From Oceanimonas pelagia (lineage in GTDB: Bacteria; Pseudomonadota; Gammaproteobacteria; Enterobacterales; Aeromonadaceae): a stretch of DNA of 64,000 nt. Shown piece by piece: positions 36,746-50,003 of the stretch. The notes under the pieces were generated by a model that was not told the DNA's origin, searched no databases, and saw only the letters and a program-made list of their open reading frames with translations. Both the position numbers and the translations under genes were made by a program. Location of the stretch: contig NZ_CP118224.1 in the NCBI RefSeq assembly GCF_030849025.1, positions 728,001 to 792,000 of the forward strand, in the 5' to 3' direction. Position 1 is the stretch's first letter. Each line of letters starts with the position of its first letter.

Positions 36746-38494
36746 ATGTCCCATCGTGCCCACCTGTTTTCCCTTCGTCCCGGCCATGCCCTGCGGGAGG
36801 CCTGCCGGCGTGAGCCCTATGGCCGGGCGCAGTTGATTCGGGATGTGCTGGCGGGAATCACCGTGGGCATTATCGCCATTCCGCTGGCCATGGCGCTGGC
36901 CATCGCCAGTGGCGTGGCGCCTCAGTATGGGCTTTACACCGCCATCATCGGCGGTTTTGTCATCGCCCTGACCGGCGGCTCCCGGCTGAGCATTTCCGGA
37001 CCCACGGCGGCCTTTGTGGTGATCCTCTATCCCATCGCCCAGAGCCATGGCCTGGGCGGCCTGTTGCTGGCCACCCTGATGGCCGGTGCCATGCTGGTGC
37101 TGATGGCGCTGCTGCGGCTGGGGCGGCTGGTGGAATACATTCCCGAGCCGGTGACCCTGGGCTTTACCGCCGGTATTGCGGTGGTCATCGCCGGGCTGCA
37201 ACTGAAAGACTTTTTCGGCCTTACCCCCGGTGAACTGCCCGAGGCTTTTGTGCCCCGGCTGGTGGCCCTGGCCGGCCACCTTCCGGCGCTGCACGGGCCC
37301 AGCCTGCTGGTGGCGGGCCTGACTCTGGTGGTCATGCTGCTCTGGCCCCGGCTGAAAAGCGGGGTGCCGCCCCATCTGCCGGCGGTGCTGCTGGCGAGTT
37401 TGCTGACGGTATTACTGAATCAGCAGGGGCTCGGTATCGACACCATCAGCAGCCGCTTCGGTTACTTGCTGCCCGACGGCACGCAAGGAGCGGGCATACC
37501 GCCTGTGTTGCCGGCCTTTGTCTGGCCCTGGTTGCAACCGGGGCCGCAGGGAGAAGCCATTGGCCTGAGCTGGCAGCTGGCGCGGGAGCTGCTGCCGGGG
37601 GCCTTTGCCATCGCCATGCTGGGGGCGATTGAATCACTGCTGTGCGCCGTGGTGCTGGATGGCATGACCGGCCAGCGCCACAGCGCCAACAGCGAGCTGC
37701 TGGGGCAGGGCATCGGCAACCTGGTGGCGCCGTTTTTTGGCGGCATTCCCGCTACCGCCGCCATTGCCCGCTCGGCCGCCAACGTTCGCGCCGGCGCGGT
37801 ATCGCCGGTGGCAGCCATGGTGCACGCCCTGGTGGTGCTGGCGGGCCTGGTGTTGCTGGCGCGCTTGCTGGCTTTTCTGCCCATGCCGGCCATGGCGGCG
37901 TTGCTGCTGGTGGTGGCCTGGAACATGAGCGAGGCCCCCAAGGCGGTGCACTTGTTCAAAACCGCACCCCGGGGTGACCTGTTGGTGTTCCTGACCTGTT
38001 TCTCGCTCACCATCGTCTTTGACATGGTGATCGCCATTACCACCGGCATGCTGCTGGCCACCGTGCTGTTTGTGAAAAACATGGCCGAGCTGACCCGGGT
38101 GATCGACATTTCCCGCCACGACCGCATGGTGCCGCAGGGAGTACCGGCGGGCTGGGCCGTGTACAAGGTGAACGGGCCGCTGTTTTTTGCCGCGGCCGAC
38201 CGGGTGTTCAGCGAGCTGGCTCTGAGGGCGAAGGAATATCGGGGCGTGGTGCTGTATCTGGATGCGGTACCGGTGCTGGATGCCGGCGGCCTGTCGGCGC
38301 TGAACCGGTTTGTGGCCGAGTGCGGGCGCAACGGCACGGAAGTGGTGGTGGCGGATTTGCAGTTTCAGCCGCTGAAGGCCCTGGCCCGGGCCGGCATGGC
38401 GCCGGTGACCGGCAGGCTGTCGTTTTACGCCACCCTGCAGCAGGCGCTGGACTACGTGGCGCAGCAGCGGCCGCCAGCCGTGCGAACGGCATGA
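36746..38494 (+). CDS. dauA: DauA-like SulP transporter with STAS domain
   Basis: 582-residue SLC26/SulP anion transporter. The membrane domain (about 25-435) includes AGITVGIIAIPLAMALAIASG and GGSRLSISGPTAAFVVIL, the family signature region. A cytoplasmic STAS domain (about 455-570) contains VVLYLDAVPVLDAGGLSALNRF. E. coli DauA (YchM) carries succinate and other C4-dicarboxylates at acidic pH; related SulP proteins carry sulfate or bicarbonate, so substrate is uncertain. A terminator follows. Confidence 0.86.
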   Translation: MSHRAHLFSLRPGHALREACRREPYGRAQLIRDVLAGITVGIIAIPLAMALAIASGVAPQYGLYTAIIGGFVIALTGGSRLSISGPTAAFVVILYPIAQSHGLGGLLLATLMAGAMLVLMALLRLGRLVEYIPEPVTLGFTAGIAVVIAGLQLKDFFGLTPGELPEAFVPRLVALAGHLPALHGPSLLVAGLTLVVMLLWPRLKSGVPPHLPAVLLASLLTVLLNQQGLGIDTISSRFGYLLPDGTQGAGIPPVLPAFVWPWLQPGPQGEAIGLSWQLARELLPGAFAIAMLGAIESLLCAVVLDGMTGQRHSANSELLGQGIGNLVAPFFGGIPATAAIARSAANVRAGAVSPVAAMVHALVVLAGLVLLARLLAFLPMPAMAALLLVVAWNMSEAPKAVHLFKTAPRGDLLVFLTCFSLTIVFDMVIAITTGMLLATVLFVKNMAELTRVIDISRHDRMVPQGVPAGWAVYKVNGPLFFAAADRVFSELALRAKEYRGVVLYLDAVPVLDAGGLSALNRFVAECGRNGTEVVVADLQFQPLKALARAGMAPVTGRLSFYATLQQALDYVAQQRPPAVRTA

Positions 38495-38502
38495 ACCCAA
38501 TA

Positions 38503-38534
38503 AAAAACGGCGCGGTGAAAACCGCGCCGTTTTT
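38503..38534. terminator. Bidirectional terminator between dauA and trxB
   Basis: Fourteen-bp arms AAAAACGGCGCGGT / ACCGCGCCGTTTTT around a GAAA tetraloop. Nine bases after the dauA stop and just past the convergent trxB stop, so it serves both. Confidence 0.92.
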
Positions 38535-38552
38535 GTATGGCAGCTTCAGCGT

Positions 38553-40112
<1,560 letters not shown>

Positions 40113-40628
40113 ATGAGCCAAAGGATGGATGAAGTGCTGGATGCGAACAATCGGCCCCTCAAGGAGCTCGATCGCATCGACCGCAACATACTCAACGAAC
40201 TGCAGCAGGACGGCCGTATCTCCAACGTGGAGCTGTCCAAGCGGGTTGGTCTGAGTCCGACGCCGTGCCTGGAACGGGTGCGCCGGCTGGAGCGGCAGGG
40301 ATATATTGAAGGCTACACCGCCATTCTCAATCCCCAGTTTCTTGATGCCTCGCTGCTGGTGTTCGTGGAAATCACCCTCAACCGGGGCACCCCGGATGTC
40401 TTTGACGAGTTCAACGACGCCGTGCAGAAGCTGGAAGAAATTCAGGAGTGTCATCTGGTATCCGGTGATTTCGACTACCTGCTGAAAACCCGGGTGGCCG
40501 ACATGTCGGCCTACCGCAAGCTGCTGGGCGAGACCCTGTTGCGCCTGCCCGGTGTCAACGACACCCGCACCTATGTGGTGATGGAAGAGGTCAAGCAGAG
40601 CAATCGGCTGGTGATCAACACCCGTTAA
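40113..40628 (+). CDS. lrp: Lrp, leucine-responsive regulatory protein
   Basis: 171-residue AsnC/Lrp-family global regulator, almost identical in its core to E. coli Lrp: DRIDRNILNELQQDGRISNVEL, the helix-turn-helix SKRVGLSPTPCLERVRRLERQG and the RAM domain with ECHLVSGDFDYLLKTRV. The N-terminus is about seven residues longer than in E. coli. ATG 40113 is favoured; ATG 40125 is an alternative. It is divergent from trxB, as in enterics, and followed by ftsK. Confidence 0.97.
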   Translation: MSQRMDEVLDANNRPLKELDRIDRNILNELQQDGRISNVELSKRVGLSPTPCLERVRRLERQGYIEGYTAILNPQFLDASLLVFVEITLNRGTPDVFDEFNDAVQKLEEIQECHLVSGDFDYLLKTRVADMSAYRKLLGETLLRLPGVNDTRTYVVMEEVKQSNRLVINTR

Positions 40629-40805
40629 GCTGTGCTATTGTGTCCGGCTCTGGTATTTTTATGCCGGCGGGACTTGAGACCACACTTTCAGCGAGCGGCC
40701 CCGGCCGCTCGTTTGTCGTTGTACGGGGCGACGGTGTGGTGGCGACCTTGGCTGTCGCAAAGCCCTGATACCCTGAGCACAATCATAATAACGAGGAGCG
40801 GACGT

Positions 40806-43367
40806 TTGGCGGAGAAAAAGCTGTTTACTCCCATGTCTGGTTTGCAGCGTCTCTTTGAGGCCGGGCTGATAGCCATCATTTTGCTGGCCGTGTTCATGAT
40901 GCTGTCGCTGGTGTCCTACCATCCGTCGGATCCGGGCTGGTCGCAAACCGCCTGGGGCGGTGACATCCGTAACGCCGCTGGCCCGGCGGGCGCCTGGCTG
41001 GCCGATATATTGCTGTTCGTGTTCGGTTTTTCTGCCTATCTGGTGCCGCCCTTCATGGTGTTTGTGGGCTGGGTAACGCTGTGGCGGCCCAAGGGGCTGA
41101 TCGATATCTGCTACCTGACCCTGAGCCTGCGCATCATCGGGTTTCTGATGGTGCTGCTGAGCCTGCTGGCGCTGGCCAGCATGAACATTGGCGACATTTA
41201 CTACTTTTCTGCCGGCGGCCTGATTGGCGACATGCTGGCCGGGGCCCTGAATCCGGTGTTTGGCAGCCTGGGTACCACCCTGATGCTGCTGTGCTGTTTT
41301 TCCACCGGTGTCACCTTTTTTACCGGCTGGTCCTGGCTGCTGATCGTGGAGCGCCTCGGCGCTATGGTGCTGGAAGCGCCGAGCTGGCTGTCGAGCCTGC
41401 CGGCGCGCATTGCCGATTGGCAGAGCCGCCGTCGCGGCGGCGAGCCCGCCACGGTAGCCGTCAGCAAGCCGGCTCCGGTGGCCGAGCCGCCGGCCCGGGA
41501 AGCCGGCTTTGCCGGCTGGCGTCGTTTCCGCGATCGCCTTGGCCAGTCCGAGCAGGAAGACGGCTCTGAGCCGGACGATGAGGATCCGCTGCTGGCACCG
41601 GCGTCACACCATGCGGAGCCCCGGCCGGCCCCGCAGAAAAAGCTGCCACCGCGCAGGCAGGAGCCGGTTATGAGTGCTCTGGATGACGACGATGAGCCGC
41701 CGGTGGCCACGCTGGCCGAAGCCAACGGCTGGAGCCTGGACGAGGATGATGAAGACCCGGGTGAGGCCTTGGATCTGCCCTGGCTGAACGAGGACGAAGA
41801 CGACGCGCCGGCGGCGGCCGAGCCTGTGCGCCCGGCGGCGCCACCGGCCCGCAAGGCCCCCGCCAGCCAGCTCAGCCCGGTGCCGGAAGTGACCCTGCTG
41901 GACCCGCCCAAGCCACGTCAGCACGCGGTGAGTGAGGCCGAGCTGGAACGCATTGCCCGACTGGTGGAAGCCAAGCTTGCCGACTACAACGTGCAGGCCA
42001 ATGTGGTGGGGGTCTATCCGGGCCCGGTGATCACCCGCTTCGAGCTGGATCTGGCGCCCGGGGTCAAGGTGAGCAAGATCACCAACCTGGCCCGGGATCT
42101 GGCCCGCTCCCTGTCCGCCATCAGCGTGCGGGTGGTGGAAGTCATTCCCGGCAAGCCCTACGTGGGGCTGGAGCTGCCCAATACCCGGCGCGAGACCGTG
42201 TACCTGCGCGAGGTGATCGACACCGAGCTGTTCCATCACAGCCAGCACCCGCTGACCATGGTGTTGGGTCAGGACATTGCCGGCGATCCGGTGGTGGTGA
42301 ACCTGGCCAAGATGCCCCACGTGCTGGTGGCCGGTACCACCGGCTCGGGCAAGTCGGTGGGGGTCAATGTGATGATTTTGTCGATGCTGTTCAAGGCCAC
42401 CCCGGAAGAGGTGCGCTTTATCATGATCGATCCCAAAATGCTGGAGTTGTCGGTGTATGAGGGCATTCCCCACCTGCTCACCGAGGTGGTCACCGACATG
42501 AAGGAGGCGGCCAACGCCCTGCGCTGGTGCGTGGGCGAGATGGAGCGCCGTTACAAGCTGATGTCGGCCATGGGGGTGCGCAACCTCAAGGGCTTCAACG
42601 CCAAGGTGCAGGAGGCCATCGACGCCGGCGAGCCGCTGCGGGATCCGCTGTGGCAGCCCACCCAGTCGATGGACACCTGTCCGCCGGCGCTGGAAAAGCT
42701 GCCCCATATCGTGGTGGTAATCGACGAATTCGCCGACATGATGATGATCGTCGGCAAGAAGGTGGAAGAGCTGATCGCCCGTATCGCCCAGAAGGCCCGG
42801 GCCGCCGGCATTCACCTGATCCTGGCGACCCAGCGGCCGTCGGTGGACGTGATCACCGGCCTGATCAAGGCCAACATCCCCACCCGCATGTCGTTCCAGG
42901 TGTCGAGCAAAATCGACTCCCGCACCATTCTCGACCAGCAGGGCGCCGAATCGCTGCTGGGCATGGGCGACATGCTCTACCTGCCCGCCGGCGACAGCAA
43001 CCCCACCCGGGTGCATGGCGCCTTTGTGGACGATCACGAGGTGCACAAGGTGGTGGCGGCCTGGAAGGAGCGGGGAGAGCCCGATTACATCGAGGACATT
43101 CTCAGCGGCGACGTCGGCACCGACGGTCTGTTGCCGGGCGAGGCGCCGGAAGGGGCCGACGGTGAGCTCGACGAGCTGTTCGACCATGCGGTGGCTTTTG
43201 TCGTAGAGTCGCGCCGTGGCTCTACCTCCAGTGTGCAGCGCAAGTTCAAGATAGGCTACAACAGGGCTGCCCGTATCATCGATCAGATGGAAGCCCAGGG
43301 CATCGTCAGCCCGGCGGGCAGCAACGGTCAACGGGAAGTGCTGGCGCCACCGCCGGCGAGAGGATAA
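40806..43367 (+). CDS. ftsK: FtsK, DNA translocase of the division septum
   Basis: 853-residue protein that coordinates chromosome segregation with septation. Four N-terminal membrane segments (about 15-185, the 4TM_FtsK domain), an acidic, Pro-rich linker (about 200-365), then the alpha/beta motor with Walker A GTTGSGKS (510-517) and Walker B IDEFAD (639-644), and the gamma winged helix that reads KOPS (about 787-845). The linker is far shorter than E. coli FtsK (1329 residues total). The start is TTG 40806: GAGGAG sits seven bases before it and it gives the family N-terminus (AEKKLFTP). No upstream ATG has a ribosome-binding site. Confidence 0.96.
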   Translation: MAEKKLFTPMSGLQRLFEAGLIAIILLAVFMMLSLVSYHPSDPGWSQTAWGGDIRNAAGPAGAWLADILLFVFGFSAYLVPPFMVFVGWVTLWRPKGLIDICYLTLSLRIIGFLMVLLSLLALASMNIGDIYYFSAGGLIGDMLAGALNPVFGSLGTTLMLLCCFSTGVTFFTGWSWLLIVERLGAMVLEAPSWLSSLPARIADWQSRRRGGEPATVAVSKPAPVAEPPAREAGFAGWRRFRDRLGQSEQEDGSEPDDEDPLLAPASHHAEPRPAPQKKLPPRRQEPVMSALDDDDEPPVATLAEANGWSLDEDDEDPGEALDLPWLNEDEDDAPAAAEPVRPAAPPARKAPASQLSPVPEVTLLDPPKPRQHAVSEAELERIARLVEAKLADYNVQANVVGVYPGPVITRFELDLAPGVKVSKITNLARDLARSLSAISVRVVEVIPGKPYVGLELPNTRRETVYLREVIDTELFHHSQHPLTMVLGQDIAGDPVVVNLAKMPHVLVAGTTGSGKSVGVNVMILSMLFKATPEEVRFIMIDPKMLELSVYEGIPHLLTEVVTDMKEAANALRWCVGEMERRYKLMSAMGVRNLKGFNAKVQEAIDAGEPLRDPLWQPTQSMDTCPPALEKLPHIVVVIDEFADMMMIVGKKVEELIARIAQKARAAGIHLILATQRPSVDVITGLIKANIPTRMSFQVSSKIDSRTILDQQGAESLLGMGDMLYLPAGDSNPTRVHGAFVDDHEVHKVVAAWKERGEPDYIEDILSGDVGTDGLLPGEAPEGADGELDELFDHAVAFVVESRRGSTSSVQRKFKIGYNRAARIIDQMEAQGIVSPAGSNGQREVLAPPPARG

Positions 43368-43370
43368 ACC

Positions 43371-43979
43371 ATGAAAAAACTGATCACGGCAGGACTGATG
43401 TTGTGGGCCAGCAGCACCCAGGTGCTGGCCGATGCGGCGAGCGATCTGCAGCAGAGGCTGTCGGCCCTGGGGCGGTTTTCCGCCGACTTCAGCCAGCAGG
43501 TCTATGACGAAAGCGGTGCCCCCATGCAACGGGCCGAGGGCAGCATGCAGCTGGCCCGGCCCGACCGCTTTCGCTGGCACACCACCTCGCCCGACGAGAG
43601 CCTGATCGTGTCCGACGGCACCGATGTGTGGATGTACGACCCCTTTGTGGAGCAGGTGAGCATACTGCCCCTGGCTCAGGCGGTGAAGAATACGCCGTTT
43701 CTGCTGATTTCGGGGGCCGATCGCTCGCGCTGGCAGGGCTACAAGGTCAGCCAGCAGGGCAGCAGTTTTGTGGTGACCAGCAAGGATCCGGCGGAGCTGA
43801 TACAGCGCTTTACCCTGCGCTTTGACAATCAGGGCCGGCTGTCGCGCTTTACCGTGGTGGAGTCGGGCGGCCAGCGCAGCGAGTTTACCCTGAGCCGGTT
43901 CAACACCAGCCCCACGCTTGCTGCCAGTGCCTTTCGCTTCACCCCGCCGCCCGGCGTGATGGTGGACGATCAGCGGTAA
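43371..43979 (+). CDS. lolA: LolA, periplasmic lipoprotein carrier
   Basis: 202 residues with a cleavable signal peptide (about 1-20, MKKLITAGLMLWASSTQVLA) and a mature LolA fold: RFSADFSQQVYDESG, QLARPDRFRWHTTSPDES, SDGTDVWMYDPFVEQVS. It accepts lipoproteins from LolCDE and passes them to LolB. It starts three bases after ftsK, followed nine bases later by rarA, as in E. coli. Confidence 0.95.
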   Translation: MKKLITAGLMLWASSTQVLADAASDLQQRLSALGRFSADFSQQVYDESGAPMQRAEGSMQLARPDRFRWHTTSPDESLIVSDGTDVWMYDPFVEQVSILPLAQAVKNTPFLLISGADRSRWQGYKVSQQGSSFVVTSKDPAELIQRFTLRFDNQGRLSRFTVVESGGQRSEFTLSRFNTSPTLAASAFRFTPPPGVMVDDQR

Positions 43980-43988
43980 GGAAAGGTC

Positions 43989-45320
43989 ATGAGTACCCTG
44001 AGCCTGGACTTCGAGCAGGACGACTTTCGCCCGCTGGCGGCGCGCATGCGCCCCGAGCGCATCGAGCAGTATCTGGGCCAGCAGCATATTCTGGGGCCGG
44101 GCAAGCCGCTGCGCCGGGCGCTGGAAGGCGGTCACTGCCATTCCATGATTTTGTGGGGGCCGCCGGGCACCGGCAAAACCACCCTGGCGGAGCTGGCGGC
44201 CCATTACTGCGATGCCCAGGTGGAGCGGGTATCGGCGGTCACCTCCGGAGTCAAGGACATTCGTGCCGCCATCGAGCGGGCCTGGGAGCACAAGCTGGCC
44301 GGGCGGCGCACCATTCTGTTTGTGGACGAGGTGCACCGCTTCAACAAGTCCCAGCAGGATGCCTTTCTGCCCCATATCGAGGACGGCACCGTCACTTTTA
44401 TCGGCGCCACTACCGAAAACCCTTCATTTGAACTGAACAACGCCCTGTTGTCCCGGGCCCGGGTCTACCTGCTCAAGCGCCTCGAAACCGCGGATGTGGA
44501 AGCCATGATTAATCAGGCCCTCAACGACCAGCGCGGCCTGGCGGGGCAGGGCATTGAGCTGGCCGAGGGGGTGCAGCGGGCGCTGGCCGAGCTGGTGGAC
44601 GGCGACGGCCGCAAGGCGCTCAACTACCTCGAGCTGCTGGCGGACATGGCCGAGGAGCACAACGGCGTGCGCCGCATCGACAAGGCGCTGCTGGCGGAGG
44701 TGACCGGCGAGCGGCTGGCCCGCTTCGATAACCAGGGTGATCTCTATTACGATTTAATCTCCGCCATTCACAAGTCCATTCGCGGCTCCAACCCCGATGC
44801 CGGCCTGTACTGGTATGCCCGCATGATCACCGCCGGCTGCGATCCTCTCTACATAGCCCGCCGGCTGCTGGCCATTGCCTCGGAAGACATTGGCCTGGCC
44901 GACCCCAGGGCCATGGACGTGGCGCTGGCGGCCTGGGACTGCTTTACTCGGGTGGGGCCGGCGGAAGGGGAGCGGGCCATCGCCCAGGCCATTGTCTATC
45001 TGGCCTGTGCCCCCAAGAGCAATGCCCTCTACACCGCCTGGAAGGCGGCGCTGAAGGATGCCCGCGAGCAGCCCGACTTCGAAGTGCCCATACACCTGCG
45101 CAACGCCCCCACCAGACTGATGCAGGAGCTGGGGCACGGCGCCGAGTACCGCTACGCCCACAACGAGCCCGGCGCCTATGCCGCCGGTGAAACCTACCTG
45201 CCCGAGGCCATGGCCGGACGCCGCTACTATGTGCCCAACGAACGTGGCTTTGAGCAGAAAATTCAGGCCAAGCTCGACTACCTGAGCAAGCTGGACGCGC
45301 AGGCAAGCAGCAAGCGGTAG
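43989..45320 (+). CDS. rarA: RarA, replication-associated recombination ATPase
   Basis: 443-residue AAA+ ATPase of the RarA/MgsA/WRNIP1 family acting at stalled forks. Walker A GPPGTGKT (about 58-65), Walker [10 protein letters not shown], sensor region [15 protein letters not shown], and the C-terminal tetramerisation part with [24 protein letters not shown]. Length agrees with E. coli (447). AAGGAAAGG precedes ATG 43989. Confidence 0.96.
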   Translation: MSTLSLDFEQDDFRPLAARMRPERIEQYLGQQHILGPGKPLRRALEGGHCHSMILWGPPGTGKTTLAELAAHYCDAQVERVSAVTSGVKDIRAAIERAWEHKLAGRRTILFVDEVHRFNKSQQDAFLPHIEDGTVTFIGATTENPSFELNNALLSRARVYLLKRLETADVEAMINQALNDQRGLAGQGIELAEGVQRALAELVDGDGRKALNYLELLADMAEEHNGVRRIDKALLAEVTGERLARFDNQGDLYYDLISAIHKSIRGSNPDAGLYWYARMITAGCDPLYIARRLLAIASEDIGLADPRAMDVALAAWDCFTRVGPAEGERAIAQAIVYLACAPKSNALYTAWKAALKDAREQPDFEVPIHLRNAPTRLMQELGHGAEYRYAHNEPGAYAAGETYLPEAMAGRRYYVPNERGFEQKIQAKLDYLSKLDAQASSKR

Positions 45321-45427
45321 CCGAACCGGCCCTGCTCGCCTTGGCCCGCCGGCGGGGATGCTGATAAACTGTGGCCCGAACCGACTTTAATCCTGGCGTG
45401 CAAACGCATCACACGAATTTAAGGTAA

Positions 45428-46729
<1,302 letters not shown>

Positions 46730-46778
46730 GCACTGGTTTCATTAAAATACCTCTTCCCCGCGAAGACCTTCAGAATAT

Positions 46779-46871
46779 GTCGCCCCCGCGAAGGCGGGGG
46801 GCCATGTTTGGCCCGGCACGGCTCTGCAGATCGGCGCCGGGTTGATGGTTTTCCGCCTGCGCGGAAATGAC
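46779..46871. repeat. REPIN-like palindromic element C
   Basis: Two hairpins, CCCCCGC/GCGGGGG (46783-46800) and TTTCCGC/GCGGAAA (46850-46867), with GTCGCC-like left and AATGAC right ends. The pattern resembles the common GTCATTCCCGCGAAGGCGGG family of paired palindromes, with substitutions. Lies between serS and cvpA. Confidence 0.65.
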
Positions 46872-46984
46872 GGCTTGCCCCCGATAATTTCATATTGAAT
46901 GAAGTTTATCCGCTTTTTCGTCGCCTTTTACCGAGGGGTTTTGGTAGAATGCGCGGCAATCAGGAGGGCTTCGGCACTAACATG

Positions 46985-47473
46985 ATGGTTTGGATAGACT
47001 ACGTAATACTCGGCATTATCGGCCTGTCGGCCCTCATCAGCCTGGTCCGCGGCTTCGTCAAGGAAGCCATGTCGCTCGCCACCTGGGTGGTTGCCTTTTT
47101 CATCGCCAGCCGTTTCTACGCCGATCTGGCGGTGTTTCTCGAACTTTCCGATCCGCTGTTCCGCAATGGCGCCGCCATTGCCATTCTGTTTGTGCTTACC
47201 CTTATCCTGGGCGCCCTGGTCAACTACATTGTCGGCGAGCTGGTCACCCGCACCGGCCTGTCGGGCACCGATAGGGTGCTGGGCGTCTGTTTTGGCGCCG
47301 TGCGTGGCGTGTTTATCGTGGCCGCGCTGCTGCTGTTTGTCGATACCCTGACCGCCTTTTCCCACAGCCCGTGGTGGAAAGAGTCGGTGCTCATTCCCGA
47401 GTTTGGTATCGTGATCCAGTGGTTTTTTAATATGCTGCAGAATTCATCCAGCTTCTTACCCCCCAAGCTATAG
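46985..47473 (+). CDS. cvpA: CvpA, membrane protein upstream of purF
   Basis: 162-residue inner-membrane protein with four hydrophobic segments, identical in length to E. coli CvpA. The start [13 protein letters not shown] matches the family, so ATG 46985 is chosen; ATG 46982 is one codon earlier. AGGAGGG lies 13-16 bases upstream, somewhat far. C-terminus [13 protein letters not shown] is conserved. Required for colicin V production in E. coli and for envelope stress tolerance; mechanism unknown. purF follows 20 bases later. I could not find a convincing PurR box upstream. Confidence 0.93.
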   Translation: MVWIDYVILGIIGLSALISLVRGFVKEAMSLATWVVAFFIASRFYADLAVFLELSDPLFRNGAAIAILFVLTLILGALVNYIVGELVTRTGLSGTDRVLGVCFGAVRGVFIVAALLLFVDTLTAFSHSPWWKESVLIPEFGIVIQWFFNMLQNSSSFLPPKL

Positions 47474-47493
47474 TAATTCGAGGAAATTTGGAC

Positions 47494-49014
47494 ATGTGTG
47501 GGATTGTCGGTATTCAAGGTACGACCCCGGTCAACCAGGCGCTGTACGACGCGCTTACGGTGCTTCAGCACAGAGGACAGGATGCCGCCGGCATCGTTAC
47601 CATCTCCGGTGACACCTTTCGCCAGCGCAAGGCCAACGGCCTGGTGCGGGACGTGTTTGAAGAGCGCCACATGGAGCGCCTTGTCGGCAATGTCGGCATC
47701 GGTCATGTCCGTTATCCCACCGCCGGCAGCAGCAGCGTGGCCCAGGCCCAGCCCTTCTATGTGAATTCGCCCTTTGGCATTGCCCTGGCCCACAACGGCA
47801 ACCTGACCAATGCCGCCGAGCTGAAGGAAGAGCAGTTCCGCGTGGCCCGCCGCCATATCAACACCACCTCCGACTCGGAAGTGCTGATCAACGTGTTGGC
47901 CCACGAGCTGGATCAGCAGACCCAAAAGCTGCATCTGGAGCCGGAGCACGTGTTTGCGGCCGTCGGCAAGGTGCACGAAAAGGTGCGCGGCGCCTATGCC
48001 GCGGTGGCGGTGATCATCGGTCACGGCATGCTGGCGTTTCGCGACCCCAACGGCATTCGGCCGCTGGTGCTGGGCAAGCGTGATGCGGAAAACGGCGGCA
48101 CCGAGTACATGGTGGCGTCGGAAAGCGTGGCCCTGGACGCGGTGGGTTTTGAGCTGATTCGCGACGTGGCTCCGGGCGAGGCGGTTTACATCACCGAGCA
48201 GGGCGAGCTGTTCACCCAGCAGTGTGCAGATCAGCCCCAGCATCACTCCTGCATTTTCGAGTATGTGTATTTTGCCCGTCCGGACTCCTTTATCGACAAG
48301 GTGTCTGTGTACGCCGCCCGCGTGCGCATGGGCCAGAAGCTGGGCGCCAAGATTGCCCGGGAATGGGAAGATCTCAATATTGACGTGGTGATCCCGATTC
48401 CGGAAACCTCCTGCGACATCGCCCTGGAAATCGCCCACAACCTGCAGTTGCCTTACCGCCAGGGCTTTGTGAAGAACCGCTATATCGGCCGTACCTTCAT
48501 CATGCCCGGCCAGCAGCAGCGCCGGCAGTCGGTGCGCCGCAAGCTCAATGCCATTCCGTCGGAATTTGCCGGCAAGAACGTGCTGCTGGTGGACGACTCC
48601 ATTGTGCGCGGCACCACCTCCGAGCAGATCATTCAGATGGCCCGGGACGCGGGTGCCAAAAAGGTGTATTTTGCCTCGGCCGCGCCGGAGATTCGTTTTC
48701 CCAATGTGTACGGCATCGACATGCCGTCGGCCAACGAGCTGATCGCCTATGGCCGCGAATCCGACGAGATCTGCAAGCTCATTGGTGCCGACGGCCTGAT
48801 CTTTCAGGAGCTGGAAGATCTGGAAGATGCGGTGCGCCACTTCAACCCCGAGCTGCGCCGCTTTGAAACTTCGGTGTTCACCGGCGAGTACGTGACCCAG
48901 GATGTAAATCAGGAATACCTGGACGCGCTCAACTCCCAGCGCAACGACACCGCCAAGCAGAAAGACAGCATCGACAACAGCCACCTGGAAATGTACAACG
49001 AAGGTCAGTCATAA
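47494..49014 (+). CDS. purF: PurF, amidophosphoribosyltransferase
   Basis: 506-residue first committed enzyme of purine synthesis (PRPP + glutamine to phosphoribosylamine). The N-terminal nucleophile Cys follows the initiator Met (MCGIVGIQG), so ATG 47494 must be the start. The glutaminase domain (about 2-230) has [10 protein letters not shown] and GHVRYPTAG; the phosphoribosyltransferase domain has the PRPP loop [14 protein letters not shown] (about 365-378). No propeptide or Fe-S cysteine cluster, so it is the E. coli type (505 residues). Confidence 0.97.
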   Translation: MCGIVGIQGTTPVNQALYDALTVLQHRGQDAAGIVTISGDTFRQRKANGLVRDVFEERHMERLVGNVGIGHVRYPTAGSSSVAQAQPFYVNSPFGIALAHNGNLTNAAELKEEQFRVARRHINTTSDSEVLINVLAHELDQQTQKLHLEPEHVFAAVGKVHEKVRGAYAAVAVIIGHGMLAFRDPNGIRPLVLGKRDAENGGTEYMVASESVALDAVGFELIRDVAPGEAVYITEQGELFTQQCADQPQHHSCIFEYVYFARPDSFIDKVSVYAARVRMGQKLGAKIAREWEDLNIDVVIPIPETSCDIALEIAHNLQLPYRQGFVKNRYIGRTFIMPGQQQRRQSVRRKLNAIPSEFAGKNVLLVDDSIVRGTTSEQIIQMARDAGAKKVYFASAAPEIRFPNVYGIDMPSANELIAYGRESDEICKLIGADGLIFQELEDLEDAVRHFNPELRRFETSVFTGEYVTQDVNQEYLDALNSQRNDTAKQKDSIDNSHLEMYNEGQS

Positions 49015-49021
49015 CGATGCA

Positions 49022-49049
49022 AAAAAGCCGGGAAGACTCCCGGCTTTTT
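49022..49049. terminator. Bidirectional terminator after purF
   Basis: Twelve-bp arms AAAAAGCCGGGA / TCCCGGCTTTTT around AGAC, seven bases after the purF stop and 18 before the convergent Yip1 stop. Confidence 0.92.
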
Positions 49050-49067
49050 ATTGCCCGTTGAGTGGGC

Positions 49068-49667
49068 TCAGTAGGTGTAAACCGGGCCGATGCCCCAGCT
49101 CCATACGATGACCGAGCCGACCATGATGCACACCAGCAGGATCAGGCCGCAGGTTACCACCGAGCTGGCATAGATAAAGCCGCGCTCTTCGGGAATGTGC
49201 ATGATGATGGGCACCCCGGAATAGAGCAGATACACCGAGTAGGCCAGGCCCGCCAGGCCCACCAGCATCAGGAATACCGGGTCCGGGTAGAGCACCGCCA
49301 GTCCGGTCATGAACAGGGGCGTGGCGGTGTAGGCGGCCAGCTCCATGCTCTGGGTAAAGGTGGGGCTGGCACCAAAGGTTTTGGCCATCCAGAAGGTGAG
49401 GTAGGCGAGGGCGAAGACGCCGCCGATCAGGGTGAAGTACATACCCACCGACATCACCAGCGCACTGCCCGTGGTCATCATGATGGTGTTCTGGGTACCG
49501 AAGGTCCAGCCGATCATGGTGGCCGAAATAAAGGTACAGACCGAGGGTATCAGGGCGATAAACGCCAGGTGGGTGAGGCTGTAGCTGAGACTTTCGTGGT
49601 GATCGTCTATGGTATGCCACTCATCCTTGGGGTGGGCATACAGACCCCAGATATGATTCAAAAGCAT
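49068..49667 (-). CDS. Yip1-family membrane protein
   Basis: 199-residue inner-membrane protein with five predicted segments, matching the YIP1/DUF1282 family: N-terminal LNHIWGLYAHPKDEW, then MELAAYTATPLFMTGLAVLYP and LYSGVPIIMHIPEERGF. ATG 49667 is preferred; TTG 49682 upstream would add five residues. Function in bacteria unknown. Confidence 0.82.
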   Translation of the reverse strand: MLLNHIWGLYAHPKDEWHTIDDHHESLSYSLTHLAFIALIPSVCTFISATMIGWTFGTQNTIMMTTGSALVMSVGMYFTLIGGVFALAYLTFWMAKTFGASPTFTQSMELAAYTATPLFMTGLAVLYPDPVFLMLVGLAGLAYSVYLLYSGVPIIMHIPEERGFIYASSVVTCGLILLVCIMVGSVIVWSWGIGPVYTY

Positions 49668-50003
49668 GGCTCTTTCCCCCAAATATTCCGCAGCCGGCTG
49701 GCTGAAAACGGGTTTGAGTTGAAACGAGGGAGCTCGTTCCGCCTCTGATTAGTTATTGGTCACGCCATGACCTGCGTCAAGTTTTTCTACGTATAAACCA
49801 CAGTTGTTGAGCTTTTGCTAATGTTCACCACCGGGCTTTCCGGCGGCGTTGACGGCAAAGCCCCTGGCTTGCGCAGGGAACACAGCGCGCTCTGATAAAC
49901 TGTCGGTATTTTGGATCATTTATAAGCAAAACAATGATTTCTGTCTGGTGCCGCTTGTAAGTTCATACTATCTTGTTCGCCCGGCTGTCATATTTCGATA
50001 CCC
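49668..50003. other. Yip1 / GGDEF-EAL intergenic region
   Basis: 336 bases between divergent genes. Moderately AT-rich from 49910 to 49975. I see no gene, no strong hairpin and no confident sigma-70 promoter pair. Confidence 0.5.

Noticed and set aside
41604-44375. Long minus-strand open frame (about 923 codons) opposite ftsK, lolA and rarA
   Set aside because: Spans three well-supported genes on the other strand, with low-complexity His/Gln-rich product and no domain.
46900-46984. PurR operator before cvpA-purF
   Set aside because: E. coli has one here, but I could not align anything with the ACGCAAACG-type consensus well enough.
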